Source of the DNA: Parasponia andersonii
Taxonomy: Eukaryota > Streptophyta > Magnoliopsida > Rosales > Cannabaceae
Direction of reading: 5' to 3'
NCBI GenBank assembly: GCA_002914805.1
Contig: JXTB01000924.1
Span: 1 to 64,000, forward strand
DNA: 64,000 nucleotides
The position numbers were made by a program, and so were the translations under genes. Below are positions 53,097 through 64,000 of this stretch, in pieces. Position 1 is the stretch's first letter. The number at the start of each line of letters is the position of its first letter. Below the pieces are notes generated by a model. That model did no database searches and was not told where the DNA came from. It was given only the letters and a program-made list of their open reading frames with translations.

Positions 53097-53240
53097 ATGG
53101 GAGACAAAAGAAAAGCTTATCAACATGAAGAGAAAGGTGAAGTCGAAAAGGAAGAGAAATAAGAGAAAGTAGATGAAGAAAAAAAAGAGAAGAAGAAAGA
53201 GGAACATGATAAATAAGAGGAAAAATGAAGAGAAGAAGAC
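53097..53240 (+). pseudogene. E/K-rich remnant (copy B)
   Basis: Begins ATG GGA GAC AAA and continues as a Lys/Glu-rich frame with stops. The C-terminal coiled-coil part seen in copy A has been deleted; the sequence jumps to the region around TGTATCATTAGG. Confidence 0.5.
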
Positions 53241-53915
53241 CAAGTTTGTATCATTAGGAATACCAATATGGTCATGTGATTAAAAACCCAATATGGTCAT
53301 GTGATTAGTTTTCAAACCAACACATGTATAGTACCTTTACCCCCTTGTAAATTCCAGTTTATATCACTAGGAAGACCAAGTTTAAACTGAATAATAACCG
53401 TCTAATTACTAAATTAATGAAGTTTTAATCATGAGACAATGTTTTTTGCTTATAACATTTTCTTTAACCAAAACTATGTATAATATTGTTTGTATTATCC
53501 TGTTTTAGCATAGAAACTCCAAAGATTCATTCTCTGAAGAGGTATATACAAATAATGAACCATGTGTTCTGTACATTAGTTTTCAGAAATGAGTAAAGTT
53601 ATATACTGTCTCATAGATATATATATTTATATATATACACACACGTACATATAAAATGTTGACGAAAGTAGTTGGATCCTATAAGTGAAAACATGTTATC
53701 TGTCTCCATCACCAAAACTGAATCCAAAAAGGGTGTCGGAAGTTTCATTTTTCTACTGAAGCCTCCCGTATTATATCAAAATTAGTACACTAGGAAACCT
53801 CCTCTTTGGCTTTTTTCTTGTCACTGTCTGTAAATTTTAAATGTAACTAGAAACCAATCAAGACTGATAAAATAACAGACTAGTTTATTCAGTCTTCACT
53901 GATTTTAACAAGAAA

Positions 53916-53966
53916 TGAGCAACTGCCTGGGTTTATACCTCGACATCGGCAAGAAAGCTAGAGATG
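53916..53966 (+). pseudogene. VDAC exon 1, second copy
   Basis: Encodes MSNCLGLYLDIGKKAR, differing from the intact gene at two residues (Leu for Pro at position 5, Leu for Phe at position 9). No downstream VDAC exon occurs in the window because a transposon begins 20 bp later. Confidence 0.88.
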
Positions 53967-54129
53967 ATACCACTTTTAGTCTAAGGCTATGTTTGGTATA
54001 GAGGAAAGAAAATAGGAGGGAAGGAAAAAAATAAGAGCGATAGAAAATGTATAGGATGAAAAAGGTATAGAGGAAAGAAAATAGGAGGGAAGGAAAAAAG
54101 TAAGAACGATGATGAAAAGGAAATTATTT

Positions 54130-55082
54130 TTTTTCTATACTTATTTGGTAAACATGAAGGAAAGAAAATGAGTTTACTTTCCTTTGTTTGGTATTAGAGG
54201 TAAGCATAAAATGATGGAAAACAATATTATTTTAAAATTACTTTTTATCTTTGCATTATTTTTTGTATTTTTCAGTTTTAAAATTTGATAAATTGCTCAA
54301 GTATTGTAAATTCCATCACCTAATTCACGTTTCTTGGTTGATTTGTGTATTATTATTTTTTATTACTGTCAATAAGAATTTTCATATTTAGTTTCATATC
54401 AATTGGAATTAACGGGAAGTAATCTCGTATTTTAATAATCTCGTATTTTAGTCAACTCTATGCAAAAAAAAAAAATTAAAAAAAAAATAAATAAAAAAAG
54501 CATCATACGATTATTTCAAATTTAACTTACAATTCTAATTTGAGAAACTTAATATGAAATTTTAAAGTAAAAAAGTCAAATATTTATATTCCAAATTTCA
54601 GTTAATGTAAAGCCTATTTTTTTCCTGTAAATATTTGATTTACTCAAATACATCCAATATGCTTACCTTGTAAGAAGAAGAAATAAACTAAAAAGCCATC
54701 TAATTGGCTAACAAAAATATTGAACCTCTAATCACATGCATTTGCAAATAATTTCTAGAAAAGAAACTCAAATATTAAAGATGATTGAAAATATAAGTAA
54801 TGGTCAGTTACAAAATATACCTAGTCAACAATATTAATAAGATAAAAGTTCTCCAAAGATCATCAAATGACAAATATTGCAATATAACTTCACAAAAGAC
54901 ATCATATTTTTCAAAGCTTGCAAATCCACTGATCATCAAGTCCCATGTACATGTTCAACTGTATGTACTTGTTTAACTGTATGTATAGTCAAGCTAGCTA
55001 CAAAAACTATCATTTTCCAAATTAGACAAAAAAGACTCCATCAAAAGATATTTTACCACTTACTCGTTCTCTAACTTTCTAA
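54130..55082. other. Harbinger non-coding left part
   Basis: AT-rich subterminal DNA between the left end and the Myb/SANT-like gene. No gene was recognised. Confidence 0.5.
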
Positions 55083-56031
55083 TTAACTACTTGAAGGTTG
55101 GCCAGGTGGAAACATTAGCTTCAATAGTAATTCATAGCAATGCTCATTTGGAATTGAAAAGAAAGCTCGCATTTTTGCTGCACTTTTAATCAAAAATAAA
55201 AAGGCATCAAGTTGTAGATTTTCAGGAACTCCGATATTGAGCAGCTCCGCATAAATTTCTTCCTCTGAATATATGCGTGGACGTCCTCCTTCAGCAATAA
55301 TATTGCCCTTTCTAATTGCATCAACAATATTGCTTAATCCAGATTGAAGATTTTCAGCATATTTATCAAGTGATTCCATCATAGATGCCTTTTTTTTATG
55401 CCTTTTGAAAAGTTTGTAACATGAGAGTTATAATGTGGAGATAATGCTTCAAAACAATTACCTATTACTTCATCTAGGTGCTCAACATCTACATATTAAT
55501 TAGGGGTACCTTCTTTTTCCCATTATCGAACTTTTTCCTTTACACTTATTGCACCTTCACCAGTGGTTCTATCATTTGCAAATAACTCACTTAATTTGTC
55601 CTAGTGATGAATTATAGTATGCCTCTACTTCTTCACACTTGGTCTAGCCTATACAAGTATATCAAATAAACGATAATGAAAAAATCACTAATATTGTCAT
55701 AGATATAGATACCATTCAAGAACTAAAAACTAACCTCTATAAGAACCGTCCATACTTCTGACTCTGCTTCAAACAACTTAGTATTTGGATTCCAAGCAAA
55801 CCTACTTAAGCCTTTGAAAAGATCATGATATATATTGAAATTAGTTTTCAAAGTTTTCATTCGATTTTTCAAAAGATCTTTATCAAAGGGATAGTTGAGC
55901 TCATCCCTACAAATTTTAAGAACATTGTTGTAAGCAATAGGAGTAAATGTTCCATCTGTTATATTTCCAATCACTTGTTGTTCCAACAATGCATCAATTA
56001 ACACAAGATCCATTTGTTCCAACCACTTAAC

Positions 56032-57522
56032 TATTGGAAAATTAAGGTTTCAATCTTACTCACTTTCATTTTGAAGATAATAAATATTTGATTTAGTACT
56101 AATGATTTAACTTGAGTGTGTAGTAAAATAGTTTTAAAGTTCTAGCTCAAGTTAATCTAGAAATCAAACTTGAAGATATATACTTATGGACTTATTTGAA
56201 TCCAGCTTAAAGATGGACAATCAAGATACAATACCATATTTAGATATGATATATTTCATATTTAGTCTTGTATTTGATTTAGTTCATTACACATAAATTC
56301 TCTTTGATATGGTTCAAAAATCTTTAAAATGAATTTTTAAACAAATCTTCAAAGAATTAACTAAACTTTAAATCTACTAATTCTTAATTGTTTTAAAATA
56401 AATATCATTTCTAATCTAGTCCACAAATTCTCAAAAGTATATTTTTTAATGTTAAAAATGATTTAAAAAAGAAAGTTTTAAGAACGACTAAAAATTGGTT
56501 TAAAGAAACCAAAAATAGGTTTCTGACCAATTTTGGTAGACCATTAAAACAGCCAAAAATGACCGTTGGAGCTGAACTGGCGTATCAAACTCCAACGACT
56601 AGTATTTTTGTCGACCAAAATTATATCTGGTCAATCAAAATTTTGGCAGCAAGTTACCAACGGTTAAAAACGGCTAGCTTTTGAAGATACCTTTAAATAG
56701 AGTCAAGTTTGATGACTTAGAACAAGAGAATGCGAATTTACATTGAAACCTAATCAATTTCTAAGTGCAAAAGACTCTCTTTTACTGTACTTTAACTTTC
56801 AAATCTATATGAGCCATTCCTAGAGCATCATTTGTGCATTGTTCTCAAATCACCTAAGCTTATCTGGTATTATTTCTTTGAGAGGTAATTCTTTGAATAA
56901 GTGTTCACTTATATTTTCATAAAATTATTATTGTGAGGTGAGGTTGGCACCGGAGTCATAAACAACCCAGTAAAAGTGAGATTGCCACCGGATTCATAAA
57001 CAATCCGATTTAGGTGAAATTGTCACCGGAGTCATAAACAACTCGTGAGTTGGTGAGATTGGCACCATTATCTAAACAATCCGTATAGATGAGGTTATCA
57101 CCTGAGTCAAAATAATCCGAGATTAGAAGTGATAAAGCCAGAGTCAAGACTATTGTAAATGTTAGGGTGTGCCTAAGAAGAATTCACTTCATTTGTAGGG
57201 TCAGTCAAGCCCATAGTCTTGATCTGATGGTAGAAAGCTCAAAGCAAGTTACCGAGGGCCGGGGACATAGGCAAACAGTCATATTTGTCGAACTTTGTAA
57301 AAATCGATTTTGCACTTTCTCTATCCCTACACTCTTTACTTTATTGCAAGCTTTTTAATTGAGTGTTTGATATTTAGTGTACTTTATATACTTACTATTA
57401 TTGTTATATGTTTGGCATTATTGTTGATTTAGTTAAAAAGTTTCAAAATAGTGGTCTATAGTTTTAAAACCCAATTCACTCCCCTTCTTGGGTTGTTAAT
57501 CTTGGGCTAAAAATAGGTAACA
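56032..57522 (+). repeat. 5' LTR of TA...CA element
   Basis: About 1.49 kb. It contains a run of short repeated phrases around CACCGGAGTCATAAACAA at 56945-57120. Confidence 0.85.
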
Positions 57523-57572
57523 ATCGGTATCAGAGTTTAGTGCTCAATTTTTAAAGACTTAACTGTCTTGAG

Positions 57573-58610
57573 ATGACATACCTAAACAATTTTCAAAATC
57601 TTTCAAATGAAGGGTTTTCAACTAGACCACCATTTTTTAATGGTATTGACTACAATATTTAGATTATCAAAATGCTTAAATTTCTTAAATTTATGGGTGA
57701 TGATTTATTGAATATTATTGTTCAAGGTCCATATATTCTTAGAAAAATAATTGATAATAAATTCGTTGAAAAAGAGTTCTATGAATATGATAATTTTGAC
57801 AAAATTATGTTTTCTAGGAATGAATGTGCTTTTAATTATTTGTTATGTAGTATAGATATAAATATTTATAATAATATTCAATTGGCTACTAATACTCACG
57901 AAATATGGAAAATGCTTGAAAACTCACATACTACCACAAGTCAAATAAAAAAAAGCGATGAAGAAGATGAAGAGAAAGATAAAGAAAAGAAAGCTATTAC
58001 TCTCAAATCTTCCATGCAAGAAGAAGAAATCAAAGCTACTTGGGATGATAGCAATGATGATAATTTGGATGATAATGTTGAAGCAAAAAGAAGAAATCAA
58101 AGCTACTTGGGATGATAGCAATGATGACAATTTGGATGATAATGTTGAAGAAGTAAACAACATGTGCTCCATGGCTATCGATAGTGAGGTAAAATCTCTT
58201 GAACTCGATAATGACTCACTTGATGATTTTAATGATAGTAGTGATTTTGAAAATGATAATGACGAAGAAGAGTTATCATACAATAAACTACTTGATGATT
58301 TTCATAAATTACATAATAACTACAAATTACTTGTTTTGAAAAATAGTGATCTCAAGAAGCAATTATCTTTTTTATCAAAAGAACTTGAGGAATTTTCAAA
58401 AGAAAAAGAAGTTATTTTGAATTGTGATTTATATGAATCCTTGAAAAATGAAAATACTTCCTTAAAAGAAAAAGTTTTAGATTTAACCAATAATATCCAC
58501 AATTTCACCAACGGAAAGAAGAATTTTGATTTAATGCTTAGTGGACAAAGATGTGTTTTTGACAAAGGAGGTATAAGGTACAAACCGTTTGTAAAATAAA
58601 AATATCTCAA
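57573..58610 (+). pseudogene. Copia-type gag with frameshifting 67-bp duplication
   Basis: Starts MTYLNNFQNLSNEGFS, with an early in-frame stop. It then continues as a 147-codon frame (57672-58115, including NTHEIWKMLENSHTTTSQ). A middle part usually seen in such gags appears to be missing before an acidic stretch. A 67-bp tandem duplication (starting at 58021 and 58088) shifts the frame. The rest is read from 57958-58599: SMAIDSEVKSLELDND, a coiled coil, and SGQRCVFDKGGIRYKP. A knuckle-like CTYYNQSGHTSFSC lies at about 58660. Confidence 0.8.
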
Positions 58611-61477
58611 AAATTATTTTATCAAAGCAACATATAATGATAACTCAAAATATGCATGTACTTATTACAACCAAAGTGGACATACAAGCTTTTCTTGCTC
58701 TATCAAGAAAAATGCATATTTTGGTGTTAAACAACAATGGGTACCAAAGAGCTCAAAGAGTAACCCTTAAGAACCCAAAGTTATGTGGGTACTAAAATTC
58801 AAATTTGAATCTTTGTTGTAGGTACAACCAAGAAAGATGGTGCTTCAAGAACTTGACTAATAACTTCACCAAGCTCTCAACTTTCACAAAGAAATGATAG
58901 TGGATATTTTATTTTTAGAGACAATACAAAAAGTAAGATTATTGGCATAAGTAATATTGGTAACAATTTTTGTCTATATTTAAAAATATCTTGCTAGAAA
59001 TATATTATGCTTAATTCTTGTCAATCATTTGATTAGGTTTTTGAAGTTTGTTTTATTCTTTCAAATATTCAATTTGAAATTTTGAACAAATGAGAGTATA
59101 TCTTTTGATTAAAAAAAAATTGTTTATTGCTTTTGGTATTCAAGATTTGGACATACTAGTATGGTTATATTTTCAAAACTTTAGTAAAGGAATCTTGTTA
59201 TGGCTTACTTAGTCTAATTTTTTTTGAAATGACAAGACTTGTAAAACATGTTACTTTAGAAATTATATTAATTGTTTTTTGAAAAATATTATGCTTTTGA
59301 GTTAATTGATAATATTTCAAAAAGATTTATATGATTTTCTTTATTGGTTTCAAAATGGCCTTGATTATGTCGAATGCAAATGTTTTACTAAAATATATTT
59401 AGGCCAAAATCATCAATACTATCTGTTATGTTTTAAACCGTGTGTTGATTAAACTTATTTTGAATAAAATACCATTTTGAGTTTTGAAATAATCAAAAGC
59501 CTAATATTGGATATTTTTAGAGTCTTTGGATATAAATATTTTTTTTTAAACACCAAAGACAATTTGAAATTTTTGATTCAAAATCCAATATTGGAACTTT
59601 TCCTAGTTAGTTTACTACTACTTATGTATAAAAGAGTTTTTCAACAAAGGAACTGAGTAGTAGATATATCTATGCATGTGACATTTGATGAAACTAACGA
59701 CTCTTTCAAGGAGAAAAACATAGATGATGTTGTTGTAGGTATAGTATTATACTTGAATGATTGGATCTTAACGAAAAATTAAAGATGATGATTGAGTTCA
59801 ATCTCAACACAAAGAGATGAAGAGCTTTTGGAAGAATGGTATGGATGATTTTATTTGATTATAAATTGCTCATATATGATTCAAATTGCTTGCATAATAT
59901 ATAATACTTAAACTCTTATATTTGTGCAAGTGCTTGATAGTTTTTACATGACAAATACCTTGTATAATTAATTGAATTATTTTATCTATATTGTTGATGT
60001 ATTTGAACTCAAAATGATGCATTACTTGAATTTAATGTTTACACTTTGTAACTTTATCATTTTGCATTTTTACGCATGCTTTTTTTATGAGAATAATTAT
60101 TTTTGTTTTATGAATATCACATATAAGATTCTCATTAGCTTTCAAAACATGCTTTGTTATGTTTTATCTTTTCTAAATACCTATTTCTTATGGTTGTTTA
60201 AATTTGGATAACATATCATGTTTGGATTGGATACTTGTTATTAGTTACTTATTCATGTTTTTTACTTTATATTTGTTAATTAGTGTCAATCTTATCCTTC
60301 ATATTTACGCAACTTTTTAATGAAATTAAAAGGAGAAGAAGAATATGTTTTTGATTTAAATTATTTTAATTCGTATCAAGTGGTCATTTTATTTTTCATT
60401 AATTACTTTAATTAGTATCAACTTGGTATAGTTTTTCAAAATACAATTGGTATCTATTGGCATAGTATTAATTAGCATCAAACTTGGTTATTATATTTCT
60501 TTAAAAAAAATTGGTAATTATTTTCAAAAATAATTGGTATCCATAATTGATGTCTCTCATATATGATTGATCTTTTCTTACTTTGACTATTGATATTTTG
60601 ATCATGATTTATATATTGAGAGAGAACATATTTATGATTTGTTTATGCTAAATTCGTCATTATCATTTTTCCATAAATTTTATGCTCTCTATAATTTGAT
60701 GAAAATGAAGGAAAGGAAATTATTTCACTATTGTGCTTTAATAACTTTGGATTTCTCCTATGTTTTATGATGATTATACTTAGAGAATTTATTTTTAATA
60801 AGTAAAATATTAAGATTTAGAGCTTTGATTATCTTGATGTGATGAAACTTCTCTACTTAGAATATGCTATACTTCTTATACTCATTGTCATCATATTGTT
60901 GTTCAATCTTATGTTTGATATTGTTATTCTTATTTTGAAGATTTTTTAATTCTTGATTCCTCCATATCTCCTTATTACTTAACTTGTCATATTATTTTTT
61001 TACATGGAGAGAAAATTGTTTGAGTATTACTCTTTTATATACTTTTGTCATGAATTCAAAAGGAGAAAGTAATATAGTGAATTCATATAGGGAGAATCTT
61101 ATTTTAAAGATAAATTAGTTTTTATACAATATCTAGTTTGATATTTGTCTCTATCTTTTTAATGATATTAAAAGGGAGAGAATAATGTTGATTCATGAAT
61201 ATGAAGAGAAAAAATTCATATATGAGTGTGCATAATTTAAGAGAGAGAAATTTGTTTAGTATATATTCCTAATTTTCTCACAATATGCTTATGATACTTA
61301 ATTGAGTTAAAAAGGGGGAACAAGTCCCTTTAACTTTCTCAAGCATATTTTGAGATAGAGCTTAAAATATGGTAAGGAATAAGATAAACTTGTCAAATTT
61401 TATACTTTAATATCCTTATTGCATATTTTCTTTTATCTCATAAATCAATGTTTATCACCATCAAAAAGAGGGAGATT
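58611..61477. other. Non-coding interior of TA...CA element
   Basis: About 2.8 kb of AT-rich DNA between the gag remnant and the 3' LTR. It has no recognisable pol domain on either strand and many short T-rich runs. It could be extremely decayed pol or sequence typical of a large non-autonomous derivative. Confidence 0.55.
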
Positions 61478-63201
61478 ATTGGGAAATTAAGGCTTCAATC
61501 TTATTCACTCTTATTTTGAAGATAACAAACATTTAATTTAGTACAAATAATTTAACTTGAGTGTGTAGTAAAATAGTGTTAAAGTTCTAGCTCAAGTTGA
61601 CGAAGTGGGTTGGCTCAAGTGGTAAGAGCACCTATTACCTAGGATTTTGGTCCTAGGTTCGAGTCACACCAGGGGCAGGCCTAAAAACCTATTATCCCTA
61701 ATCGGGTAGGTGCGAATTGGGTAGTAGTAGGTATTTTCCTTTAATTTGTCACAAGTGGAGGTCATTAGTTAAACCCCACTTTAAAAAAAAAAGGTTCTAG
61801 CTCAAGTTAATCAAAGAATCAAGCTTAAAGATAGATGCTTATAGACTTATTAGAATCAAGCTTGAATATGGACAATCAAGATACAAGACCATACTTAGAT
61901 AAAGTATATTTCATATTTAGTCTTGAATTTGATTTAGTTCTTGCACATAAATTCTCTTTGATATGGCTCAAAAATATTTCAAATGAATTTTCAAATAAAT
62001 ATTTAAAGAATTAGCTAAACTTTAAATCCACTAATTCTTAATTGTTTCAAAATAAATATCATTTCTAATCTAGCCCAAAAATTATCAAAAGTACATTTTT
62101 TAATATTAAAAATAATTTAAAAAAGAAAGTTTTAAGAACGACCAAAATTGGTTCAAAGAAACCAAAAATAGGTTTCTTACCAATTTTGGTCGACCAGGCT
62201 TGGTCGACCAAACTAACAGCCAAAAATGACCGTTGGAGTTGAACTAGCATGCCAGACTCCAATGGCTAGTTTTTTAGTCAACCAAAAATTTTGGCAGCAA
62301 GTTACCAACGGTCGAAAACGACTAGTTTTTGAAGATGCTTTTAAATAGAGCCAAGTTTGATGATTTAGAACAAGAGAATCCGAATTTACATTGATACCCA
62401 ATTAGTTTGTAAGTGCAAAAAGCTCTCTTTTACTCTACTTTAACTTTCAAATCTATTTAAGCTATTCCTAGAGCATCATTTGTGCATTTTTCTCAAATCA
62501 CCTAGGCTTATCTTGTATTATTTCTTTGAGAGGTGATTCTTTGAGTGAGTGTTCACTTGTATTTTCATAAAATCATTATTGAGAGATGAGATTAGTACCG
62601 GAGTCATAAACAACCCAGTAAAGGTAAGGTTGCTACCGAATTTATAAACAACCCGATTTAGGTGAGGTTACCACTGGAGTCATAAATAATCCGTGAGTTA
62701 GTGAGATTGGCACCATTATCTAAACAATCCGTATAGGTGAAGTTATTACCGGAGTCAAAATAATCCGAGGTTAGGCGTGATAGAGTCGGAGTCAAGACTA
62801 TTGTAAAGACTAGGGTTTGCCTAAGAAGAATTCACTCCGTTTATAAAAAGGTCAATCAAGTACATAATCTCAATCCGATAGTAGAAAGCACAAAGCAAGT
62901 TACCGAAGGCCGGAGACATAGGCAAACCGTCGTGTTTGTCGAATCTCGTAAAAACCGAGTTTGCACTTTCTCTATCTTTACACTCTTTACTTTATTGCAA
63001 GCTATTTAATTGATTGTTTGATATTTAGTATGCTTAATATACTTACTATTATTGCTATATGTTTGGCATTATTATTGGTTTTGCTAAAAAGTTTCAAAAT
63101 AGTGGTCTATGGTTTTGAATAATTGAAAAGTTTCTTAAAATATTTTAAAACCCAATTCACCCCCTCTTGAGTTGTTAATCTTGGGCTAAAAATAGGTAAC
63201 A
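61478..63201 (+). repeat. 3' LTR of TA...CA element, with SINE insertion
   Basis: Longer than the 5' LTR (1724 against 1491 bp), mostly because of a 195-bp SINE and its 15-bp target duplication. Confidence 0.87.
61599..61793 (+). mobile_element. tRNA-derived SINE
   Basis: 195 bp with an RNA polymerase III A box (TGGCTCAAGTGGTAAGAGC) and B box (GGTTCGAGTC), ending in an A-rich tail. Perfect 15-bp target duplications GTTCTAGCTCAAGTT lie at 61584-61598 and 61794-61808. The 5' LTR of the host element shows the empty site. Confidence 0.94.
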
Positions 63202-63512
63202 TTAACATTATCTTTTCTTGATTCTTCACCATTTACATGGGTAGTCTTGGGCTTCCTTGGCATTTTCACTAGCTGCAAATTAGAAAAATTTATATCATAA
63301 CCAAATGCTAACAGCCTATAATTAAAAAATTGAACAAAAGAACTAACAATAGCCAAATAATGTATATTAAGATATAAGTTATTCACATTGCATAATACGT
63401 ATTACAAAGTGAGAGTATCTAATAAAACAATATCTAGATAACATAATATATATAAAAAAGATTCTCATACAAAAGTTAATACTTAATATAGTACATCAAT
63501 ATAATAGAAACA

Positions 63513-64000
63513 TCAATGTCTATGTTGGATAAAATCTTGCCACATCTTTTCTGCTATACTGTTCCTTATGGTTGCCCCCTTTCTAGCATCTTCTATATCA
63601 TTTTCTCTTGGGCAAATATTTTTTGATTATGGTTGATTACTCATGAGCTCTTCATCAACTAGATTAATTATGTTTTCATCAAGATCCACATCCATGAGGT
63701 AGTTATGTAATATACAACATGCTAACACAATCTCTGTAACTATTTTAACAGGAAAATGAGGTTCTGTTCCACTAGAAATTATGGGGAATCATTTCTTAAG
63801 CACCTCAAAGGCCTTTTCTATAACATTGCATAATGAAGCATGATGAAGGTTAAATATTTCGTGATAATTTTCAGGACCATGTTCTGAGTACTCTTTCAAG
63901 TGATAATGCACTCCTCTGTGATGTATAATAAGTCTACTTCGTAACATGTAACCCGCATTAACCAAATAAAATTTTCCTATAAAAGTGAAATTAGAAGTTT
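63513..64000 (-). pseudogene. PIF/Harbinger DDE transposase, C-terminal part
   Basis: Read on the - strand from the window edge: FYLVNAGYMLRS (with the Asp expected before AGY replaced by Asn), HHRGVHYHLKEYSEHGPEN, LFNLRHASL-like LHHASLCNVIEKAFEVLKK, an in-frame stop, then [13 protein letters not shown] and [15 protein letters not shown], a second stop, and DARKGATIRNSIAEKMW. This is the DDE_Tnp_4 (HARBI1-like) domain. Two stops, and an apparent loss of one catalytic Asp, make it inactive. The N-terminal part lies beyond the window. Confidence 0.88.

Larger units (their letters stand above)
52850..53984 (+). repeat. Segmental duplication copy B (VDAC upstream region and exon 1)
   Basis: Colinear with 45890-47260, including VDAC exon 1 (MSNCLGLYLDIGKKAR at about 53916-53964). 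It has small deletions relative to copy A and an altered TATA position. It ends at TCTAA, exactly where a Harbinger element begins. Confidence 0.9.
56032..63201 (+). mobile_element. LTR retrotransposon with TA...CA termini, lacking pol (probably copia-derived)
   Basis: LTRs lie at 56032-57522 and 61478-63201, beginning TATTGG and ending GGTAACA. The target duplication TTAAC is at 56027-56031 and 63202-63206. A primer-binding-like site (TCGGTATCAGAG) follows the 5' LTR, and a polypurine tract (AAAAAGAGGGAGAT) precedes the 3' LTR. Only gag-like coding is present; no protease, integrase or reverse transcriptase was seen in the 2.8 kb after gag. The first 115 bp of the LTRs differ at about 10 sites by eye. 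Confidence 0.88.
55083..63263 (-). pseudogene. Harbinger Myb/SANT-like DNA-binding protein, split by a retrotransposon
   Basis: The N-terminus MPRKPKTTHVNGEESRKD is at 63263-63207. The LTR element follows, and the gene resumes at 56031 with WLEQMDLVLIDALLEQQVIG, YPFDKDLLKNRMKTLKTNF and FAWNPNTKLFEA, a Myb/SANT-like DNA-binding domain. A further part at about 55600-55400 carries stops. The C-terminus (55382-55083) contains GRPRIYSEEEIYAEL and ends in a TAG. The reading frame is continuous across the insertion when one TTAAC copy is counted, which confirms the split. Harbinger transposases need this partner for DNA binding and nuclear import. Confidence 0.85.
53985..64000 (-). mobile_element. 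PIF/Harbinger DNA transposon, interrupted, runs off the window
   Basis: Left end GGCTATGTTTGGTATAG, preceded by the target TAA typical of this superfamily (TWA). On the - strand it carries a DDE transposase (63513 to beyond the end) and the companion Myb/SANT-like protein. A short internal duplication lies near the left end (the GGTATAGAGGAAAG phrase at 53996 and 54067). It is split by an LTR retrotransposon at 56032-63201. The right end lies outside the window. Confidence 0.82.

Noticed and set aside
52983-53243. 86-codon - strand Phe/Leu-rich frame
   Set aside because: Antisense of the E/K-rich remnant; the same artefact occurs at 46135-46427 in copy A.
61599-61680. Functional tRNA gene
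   Set aside because: A and B boxes are present, but the acceptor stem does not close, and a longer body, A-rich tail and 15-bp target duplications show a SINE.

Overview
This is nuclear DNA of a flowering plant, almost certainly a eudicot. The evidence is spliced genes with GT-AG introns, AT-rich spacers, plant-only gene families (plastid isochorismate synthase, pectate lyase-like, RTM2-like small heat-shock protein, QUIRKY-type MCTP, plant porin) and plant transposon families. The species cannot be named from the sequence alone.

Layout. 1-7300: a decayed Mutator-like element (MULE). Its broken transposase (+) faces, tail to tail, a broken DUF1985-type gene (-). Six blocks of a degenerate, near-palindromic repeat of about 22 bp (GGTCAAG...CTTGACC) fill the non-coding gaps. 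8038-13929: an intact 15-exon isochorismate synthase gene (+) of 571 codons with one GC-AG intron. 16901-20085: an intact four-exon pectate lyase-like gene (-), convergent with it. 20432-about 32855: an old Ty1/copia element whose 3' LTR was split by a younger copia element in the opposite orientation (27651-32698, 365-bp LTRs, TSD AGTAC). 34432-35343: an RTM2-like gene with an HSP20-type domain (+). 38468-41644: an intronless 1058-aa QUIRKY/MCTP gene (+). 47178-48665: a five-exon, short VDAC porin gene (+). About 49870-52855: a Ty3/gypsy fragment cut off after RNase H. 52850-53984: a second copy of the VDAC upstream region and exon 1. 53985 to beyond the window end: a PIF/Harbinger element (-), inserted at a TAA target in the copied VDAC intron 1. 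That element was itself split by an LTR retrotransposon with TA...CA termini (56032-63201), whose 3' LTR carries a tRNA-derived SINE (61599-61793).

The host genes do not form one pathway. Isochorismate synthase feeds salicylic acid and phylloquinone synthesis in plastids, pectate lyase acts on the wall, QUIRKY-type MCTPs act at plasmodesmata or ER contact sites, RTM2-like proteins are membrane-anchored small heat-shock relatives, and VDAC is a mitochondrial outer-membrane channel. Much of the rest of the window is layered transposon history, and insertion order can be read directly from target-site duplications.

Most worth a second look: the intronic 22-bp hairpin-repeat family, which places many W-box cores (TTGACC/T) 1.4-7 kb upstream of the isochorismate synthase gene; the GC-AG intron; and the VDAC segmental duplication, with a filler-like junction and a copy whose remainder should lie beyond 64 kb. 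All exon models were read by eye.
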